Positions 59,075 to 64,000 of a stretch of DNA of 64,000 bases are shown here, piece after piece. Below the pieces are notes generated by a model. That model was given only the letters and a program-made list of their open reading frames with translations. It made no database searches and was not told the origin of the DNA. Positions within the stretch are counted from its first letter, which is position 1, and each line of letters starts with the position of its first letter. Source of the DNA: Anniella stebbinsi (Eukaryota; Chordata; Lepidosauria; Squamata; Anniellidae); assembly GCA_029215795.1 (NCBI GenBank), contig JARDYH010000005.1, positions 16,090,001 to 16,154,000 of the forward strand, in the 5' to 3' direction. The translations under genes and the position numbers were made by a program.

Positions 59075-59411
59075 TTGGCTGATATTAATCGATCAGACCA
59101 GACTAAGTTCATCATAGCCCACCTGTGTACACAATGGGGCAGAATGCCGGGCATGGAGTGCACAGACACAGCTGGTGTGGGGTTGTTGTTGTTGTTGTTG
59201 TTTTGCAGGGGAGCAGTGTTGGAGCTCCAGGGATTGCAGTCACTGGTTTGGAGGGGTGGCCATCTGCCCTGAAGTTGCTAGGAACCGCCCCCGCCCACCC
59301 CAGCCCAGTCACCAGCTCAAGTCTCCAGCTGATCCCAGGGTCACATGCTGGAGAGCTCTTGTCACTCTCTCAACCCTGTTCCCGTCAGGCACCAGTCATT
59401 GCAGCTCAGCC
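59075..59411 (+). promoter_or_regulatory. RDH8: Probable RDH8 promoter and 5'UTR
   Basis: This is the 340 bp in front of the RDH8 start codon. No TATA box or CpG island is visible, unlike at COL5A3. A (GTT)n run at 59182-59203 ends in ttttgcag|GGGAG, a good splice acceptor, so 59209-59411 could be the 3' part of a 5'UTR exon. A TAATCG core (gatattaatcgatc, about 59079-59092) resembles a homeodomain site but is not a consensus CRX site. The assignment is inferred from position only. Confidence 0.35.
59182..59203. repeat. (GTT)n run before RDH8
   Basis: Seven units, ending in a splice-acceptor-like ttttgcag. Confidence 0.95.
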
Positions 59412-59517
59412 ATGGCCAAGGCGGCTCCACGCACTGTGCTGATCACCGGCTGCTCTTCAGGCATCGGGCTGCGGATGGCTGTGCAACTGGCCCAGGATCC
59501 AAGCCAGCGATTTCATG
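59412..59517 (+). CDS. RDH8: RDH8 coding exon 1 (retinol dehydrogenase 8, partial)
   Basis: First coding exon of an all-trans-retinol dehydrogenase. The enzyme is an NADPH-dependent short-chain dehydrogenase that reduces all-trans-retinal in photoreceptor outer segments. The peptide starts MAKAAPRTVLITGCSSGIGL and continues with AVQLAQDPSQRF. Residues 12-19 (TGCSSGIG) are the Rossmann TGxxxGxG cofactor motif right after beta strand 1. The start was chosen because it aligns with the known N-terminus (MAAAPRTVLI...) and has a good context (cagccATGG); the frame is open upstream to 59175 but that part looks like repeat and 5'UTR. The donor CATG|GTGAGACC leaves phase 1. Exon 2 was searched for by eye in 59520-64000 and not found. 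HSD17B1 is the nearest relative; the DPSQRF segment and synteny favour RDH8. Confidence 0.9.
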
Positions 59518-60633
59518 GTGAGACCAGAGCATCCAAAGAGGGGTGGGGTAGGTAGGTTGGTCAGGGCATGTTACCTGGCATGTTGAACACCTGTTTCTTT
59601 TTTCTTATCTTTTTTTCCAACTGAGACGGAACCCATGTGGCTAAAAGGGGTAGAAAGAGAACCGGGGTGGCCAAAAGTTCTGCTGTGGCAATGCCTAGCA
59701 TCTCCTAATGCTCAGCCCCAGAACTTACAGGAAGGCAAGGTGATCATTTCAGCTGGAATATTTAAAAATCAACAACACCCAGTCTGCTCCTTTTAGTCTA
59801 GCAGTATTCTCAGTGCTACATGTCATTCTGGCACCAGCAGTCCACCCTTGTGTCTTTGTGTCCAGTGACCTCTCCTGCTTTCATTGACTACCCAGTCCAG
59901 CACTCACTTTGCCCAGAGCCTTGCAGGCACTTTTCACCCTCTATGTACTCTCTGCCTGCTTTCTAGTGTTGCTTTCCCCAGCAGCCACACTTCCTCCCTC
60001 CTGACTACCCTGCTGTTTCCACTATCCCAATCCCAGCCTCAGTTGTTGCCGAGTCCTCCTTACACCCTTGCTGGGTGTGGATTCAGACATCGTATAAAGG
60101 ACACTAGTGTAACGAACTACAGATGATTAGAGTGGGGTGGGTATCAAATATGGTAAGAATGTTACCAGAGCCCAGATCTTCCCTCCCCCCCCCCCAACAG
60201 CCTCTATCTTCATTCCCGTCCCACCTACTTTGCTGTGTTCGCCGTGGGGAGGTGGAGTCCAAACAAGAAGCCTTATGCTGCTTACATTGCCTGGGCTTAA
60301 GTAACTGGATCAGGGAGACATTGAGTCCAGAGGGCATCAGAGATAGAGAGTGAACCACAAGTCTGTTAGATAATGCTTTACTAGCTGATATACCAGAGCT
60401 CTTTGGGGGATCTCTGCACAGCACACACGTGCATAGACCAAACATGGACAGAAATGCAAACCTTGCTCACACAACAATGGAGACAAGCAATGTTTGCTCA
60501 GCACAGCTTTCCAGAACACATCCCTTCACACATACCCACCGTATGTACCACATTTGTGCATGTGTACAGTATGCATCACATGCGATAATGTCACAAAAAT
60601 GTAACTGCCCTTGCTTGATCAGACCAACGATTC

Positions 60634-61573
60634 CAAATCCAAATATAATTTATTACGGTCATAGACCAGCAGATTAAAAGTAGCTACAAATACAGCAATT
60701 ATTAAAAACCAATTAAAAATAACAAGAAGAAAACAAGTTAATAAACAGCAAATTAAAATAGATAGAATTACGACTATTATAAAAATGATCCAAAAGTCAC
60801 GTATCTGAGACATATAATATCCTAAACATAACAGTAATAGCGCCTCCACAAATTTTACTATCCTCAATTCATCATCATTTTTCTACAGGTGATAGCAGAT
60901 GTACTGAATCGTGCTACATTGTATGTGACCTGAGAATTCCGATCTGATAATAGATATTCTAAGTAAAATGCTTCAGATCTTCCTGGTTTTTAAAGAAGAA
61001 TTGGGGTAATTAAATCTCTGCAGAGGTCACGATAAAAAGGACAATGGAGTAGTACGTGAGCTTCAGTTTCTACACTTCCCATATCACATGGGCATAACCG
61101 TTCTTGGACAGGGATTTTATTATATCTGCCTTCCAGAAGCGCGGAAGGTAGAACATTTAGTCTGGCTAGCGTGAAAGCGTTCCTATATTTGGGAATTGAT
61201 AAGCTTAACATATAGTTTGGCATTATAAATGCTCCTACATAGTTCTGATAATTGGGATAGCGTGGAGTTAATCTCAGATGATTTTGAAGGTCGATGTCTC
61301 TGATTCTCTGTGTGATAGCCACTTGAGCCTTAGTGTATCCTAAGACCTGTATGACATCAGCCGAGAAGCCCAAATGCTGCAATTTTCGACAGAGTCCTTT
61401 TCCATTTGGATTGAAATGGGTCAGTCAAAATCAGCGGGGCAAGACCCACAGGAGAAAAAGTTAGCTTTAACCAGAAATTCACCTTACATATAAGCATTCG
61501 CGCCTCCATCGTAATTTGTCCTACCTCTAGCCATAGGATTGTATTAGGCACACAAGAGGGGACTCCTAGTATT
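60634..61573 (-). mobile_element. 5'-truncated LINE with decayed ORF2 C-terminus
   Basis: Antisense to RDH8, in its intron 1. The 3' end is the 'ggtctatgaccgtaataaa' motif on the minus strand. A perfect 12-bp duplication gaccaacgattc flanks it (60622-60633 and 61574-61585), as expected for target-primed reverse transcription. Decoding gives pieces such as LGVPSCVPN, NFWLKLTFSPVGLAPL, ARLNVLPSALLEGRYNKIP and a Cys-His cluster CPCDMGS..ETEAHVLLHC, then YLLSDRNSQV. A frameshift lies near 61380 and a stop near 60990, so it is dead. The LINE clade is not resolved. Confidence 0.85.
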
Positions 61574-62380
61574 GACCAACGATTCATCTAGTACAGCATA
61601 CTTACAGCCACAGCTGGTTAGGTGATTCAGTGAAGCTCACTAAAAGGGGCTGAGCATGAAGGTGCTAATGGCCCGCCCTGTGCTGTCCATCCCTAGCAAT
61701 TAGCACTTACAGGTATACTGCTTCTATACATGGAGGATCCATTTAGCCACTGATTTATCCTCTGTGAGTTTGTGTGAGCTGCCTTTATTAAGGCCATCCA
61801 CACAGTATACATACAACAGGAGATGTATCTCATAAAAAGCAAAGGTAACCAGTTAGCCATTCTTCTGTGGGATGTATAGTAAAGGAAAAGGATTTTATAC
61901 CACTGAAACAGAGACTTTATTCTCTGAGGGTACCTCCCCTCCAACTACTAGGTAAAGCTACCCATTTTTGGCTTCTATTTATTTGTTTTAGTTAGTGTAC
62001 ATCATCTGAAATTATCTCCATCTTTGTCATTATAAAAACCATCTATTTTCTCTCTGCTTCCATTTTCCATTGACGTAGGAATCTGCTAAGGATGGAGACC
62101 GACCTGGGTAACAGCTAGAATGTATAATTTCAAAACTGGGGGATCAACCACTGCTTCTTTGTTTGTTTGTTCATCCCAACAGCCCTAGGACAGTTGTAGT
62201 TGCAACCTGAAACCAACATAGCACCTATTAGAGGGTAATTTGGTTACCTGTAACATCCTCTCACCTTCCATCTTAAGGGTGCTTCCAGCACAGATAATTT
62301 TTTACTGGGTTAGTGGTGGTCCAGACAATGACGTCTTCCACTTGTAACCCTCTTGTGTTTTCCCACTACTTCTTCCATCT

Positions 62381-62522
62381 TAGGGTGCATTTCTATGCAT
62401 GTTTAGAGTGGGGGGGGGGAGTCCAATAATTCCCAGCATTCCCCGGGCAGTATGGCTGGCTGGGGAATGCTGGGAGTTGTAGGACATTTTCCTCATCTAA
62501 ACATGCATAGGACTGCGCCTTA
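62381..62522. repeat. Small palindromic repeat, clearest family member
   Basis: Left end tagggtgcatttctatgc, right end gcataggactgcgcctta. Arms 'cccagcattccccgggc' and 'ggggaatgctgggag' pair around 'atggctggc'. Confidence 0.7.
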
Positions 62523-62598
62523 AGGAAGTGAGGATGGAATTGCTGCACTAGGTCTTCTGATTGAAAGCACTAGGAGCCCTCTGTCTGGAAGCCCCCTA

Positions 62599-63651
62599 AG
62601 CCCCCTTCTACAAGATTTCGGTTTGATGCCCGGTTCCCCGATTATGCGCATCTTCTTGCAATCGCTTTTACGCCTAATCCCTATACATGGGAGGCATTGA
62701 AGCGCATTACGGGCTGTATGAAAGGCATTTTAAAGTTTTTGACATGCTGAGAATCGCATGCAAATGTTGCTGAAAGTAATGCGCTTTGTCCCAGAGAAAC
62801 TCCCCAAACCGGTTCCCTCCCTTTATTCTCCCCACCCACCAGAATCTCCTGCCTTTGGTTTCCTAGGTTACCTGAAAGGAATGAGCTGATTAACATGTTC
62901 GGCTACCTGTCTTCCCCCCTCCTTCGCCCGATTGCCATGACCTCTTCAGGAGTAAATGGGAATGTGCCTCGCACACGCACACGCACACACACACCAAAAC
63001 AGACAGGGGGATGCTGCTTCGTTCCTGCCCCCTCCACTTCCCAGCGAGCTCAACAATTGTAAAACCTACACACACACACACACACACACAAAACTCAGCT
63101 CAGGAACCCAGCAAGAAGCATGGGGAAGTTATGTCTGCTGATGTGTACATAATGTGTACATCCGCACATCCTTCCTACCCCCTTTCCTTCTCATAAAACC
63201 ACCTCCATCTGGCCCCGTGTCTCCATGTTAAAAATATTTCATCAGAGTACTTCAAAGAAAATTTATTTTTGGTTCACGTTGGGTCACCTCTTCTTGGAGC
63301 TTTCATCCAGAGAGACGGAGTACAAGGAGGAAGTTGCCAGGAGGAGAGAGGAAATGAATCTAACCCAAAAAGTGGGAGGTTTTCCCAGCGAAGGGGCAGT
63401 TCTATGCATGAGATCACGACCACAGTCCAACCACCTGATCGTTAATGCGCCTCCTCAGAAAGTTGTTTACACGGACATAAGGCGCTCTTACTCCCGCCAT
63501 AAATTAAAACTCGCTAATTAACACGCATTCAAAAATGCGAATAATCGGAGAGAAAATGCACCTGGGCCCCTGATTTACGCTCCGCTCTTGTAGAGGTAAA
63601 TTTCCTAATGTGCCTTGAAAGAGCTTTAAATCGCTCTCGTAGAGGCACCCT
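62599..63651. mobile_element. CpG-rich 'gcgcat' element, long copy C4
   Basis: Starts agcccccttctacaag and ends cgtagaggcaccct, with the family's left and right ends but 1.05 kb apart. The extra roughly 700 bp in the middle holds two (CA)n runs (62973-62994, 63067-63090) and an unrecognised sequence. It may be a less deleted parent copy or a copy with an insertion. Confidence 0.6.
63067..63090. repeat. (CA)n microsatellite
   Basis: Twelve units inside element C4. Confidence 0.97.
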
Positions 63652-63747
63652 GAGGCTGTGATTAAATGCAGATGCTCTTGTGATTAAATGCAGATGCATC
63701 ATCAATCAGTCTCCCTCCCTCCATGCTTTTTGCTTTGTTTACCATCC

Positions 63748-64000
63748 CGCCCAATGAAGGGCTCCATCAAACCAGTGTTTTATCGTACTCTCGTCATGCC
63801 TGGTTTGCGGGTTTGCAACGTGGGACTCACATGACATCATGCCTTGTCCTGCAGTCACCCCACCTCTTCCCCCTCCATTTTCTGTGTTTTCCTAGAGCGG
63901 GGAAAGTCCGGTTTATTTCCTCCATGTGGGATTAAAGCGCCCTTCCATCCCCATGTATTGCTGTCCTCGCGCTATGTCCTTTGTTGGGGGCATGTGCTTT
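63748..64000. mobile_element. Diverged MITE related to the 'gagcatcatcacacggg' family
   Basis: 'gggctccatcaaaccagtg' and 'tttatcgtactctcgtcatgc' resemble the complement of the family's right part. It continues past the window edge. Confidence 0.4.

Larger units (their letters stand above)
59518..64000 (+). other. RDH8: RDH8 intron 1 (partial)
   Basis: From donor G|GTGAGACC to the window edge. Holds the antisense LINE (60634-61573), a small palindrome (62381-62522) and the long 'gcgcat' element (62599-63651). A frame of 83 codons on the minus strand at 61693-61944 has no recognisable feature. No RDH8 exon 2 was found. Confidence 0.75.

Noticed and set aside
59075..59100. TAATCG core as a CRX site for RDH8
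   Set aside because: Not the consensus TAATCC/TAATCT, and a single six-base match is expected by chance.
60619..60867. Very hydrophobic 82-codon frame resembling a membrane protein
   Set aside because: It is the A/T-rich 3' untranslated end of the LINE on the minus strand; hydrophobicity comes from T-rich codons.
61693..61944. 83-codon minus-strand frame near the LINE
   Set aside because: Outside the LINE's target duplication and without any recognisable feature.
1..64000. CRISPR arrays, prokaryotic operons, prophage-like modules
   Set aside because: No direct-repeat/spacer structure and no bacterial gene. Intron-exon structure and SINEs show a vertebrate genome.

Overview
The window is vertebrate nuclear DNA, most likely from a squamate reptile (a lizard). 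I base this on a tRNA-derived SINE with the lizard-type 'gctgccttatactgagtcaga' tail (seen in pieces), Sauria-SINE-like copies, a CR1 3' end with its 'attctatg' repeats, L2-like LINE ends, and very many small non-autonomous hAT-like DNA transposons. Species cannot be told from the sequence alone. About one percent of the window is protein-coding.

Two host genes can be supported, arranged head to head. On the minus strand lie the first four coding exons of a fibrillar collagen alpha chain, COL5A3: exon 1 at 47111-47204, exon 2 at 7941-8108, exon 3 at 4892-5105 and exon 4 at 252-414. Splice phases agree at every junction and the four exons give exactly 213 codons: a signal peptide plus most of the N-terminal thrombospondin/laminin-G-like (TSPN) domain. 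The gene runs off the left edge. Its start lies in a CpG island (about 46900-47450). On the plus strand, 12.2 kb away, is coding exon 1 of RDH8, a photoreceptor retinol dehydrogenase (59412-59517). The gene runs off the right edge. As I recall it, the same divergent COL5A3/RDH8 pair exists in human 19p13.2, and this is the main reason for calling the collagen alpha-3(V) rather than alpha-1(V) or alpha-1(XI).

Everything else is intron, intergenic DNA and repeats. Intron 1 of COL5A3 (39 kb) is the main repeat reservoir. Five elements share a TAGGGnTGTGCA terminal inverted repeat. Four have perfect 8-bp target duplications and one has 7 of 8. Their subterminal DNA is filled with degenerate short motifs, and in four of them the cores are hairpins flanked on both arms by AGGTAAG. 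Other families include palindromic TAGGGTGACCAGAT elements, CpG-rich 'gcgcat' elements, and several foldback families. Two solo LTRs are delimited to the base by TG...CA ends and 5-bp duplications (8364-9140 and 56013-56812). The first carries a roughly 98-codon open frame across its U3. A 5'-truncated LINE with a 12-bp target duplication lies antisense in RDH8 intron 1.

No CRISPR array, operon, functional tRNA or rRNA gene was seen. Most long open frames in the window are chance frames through GC-rich transposons or the CpG island.
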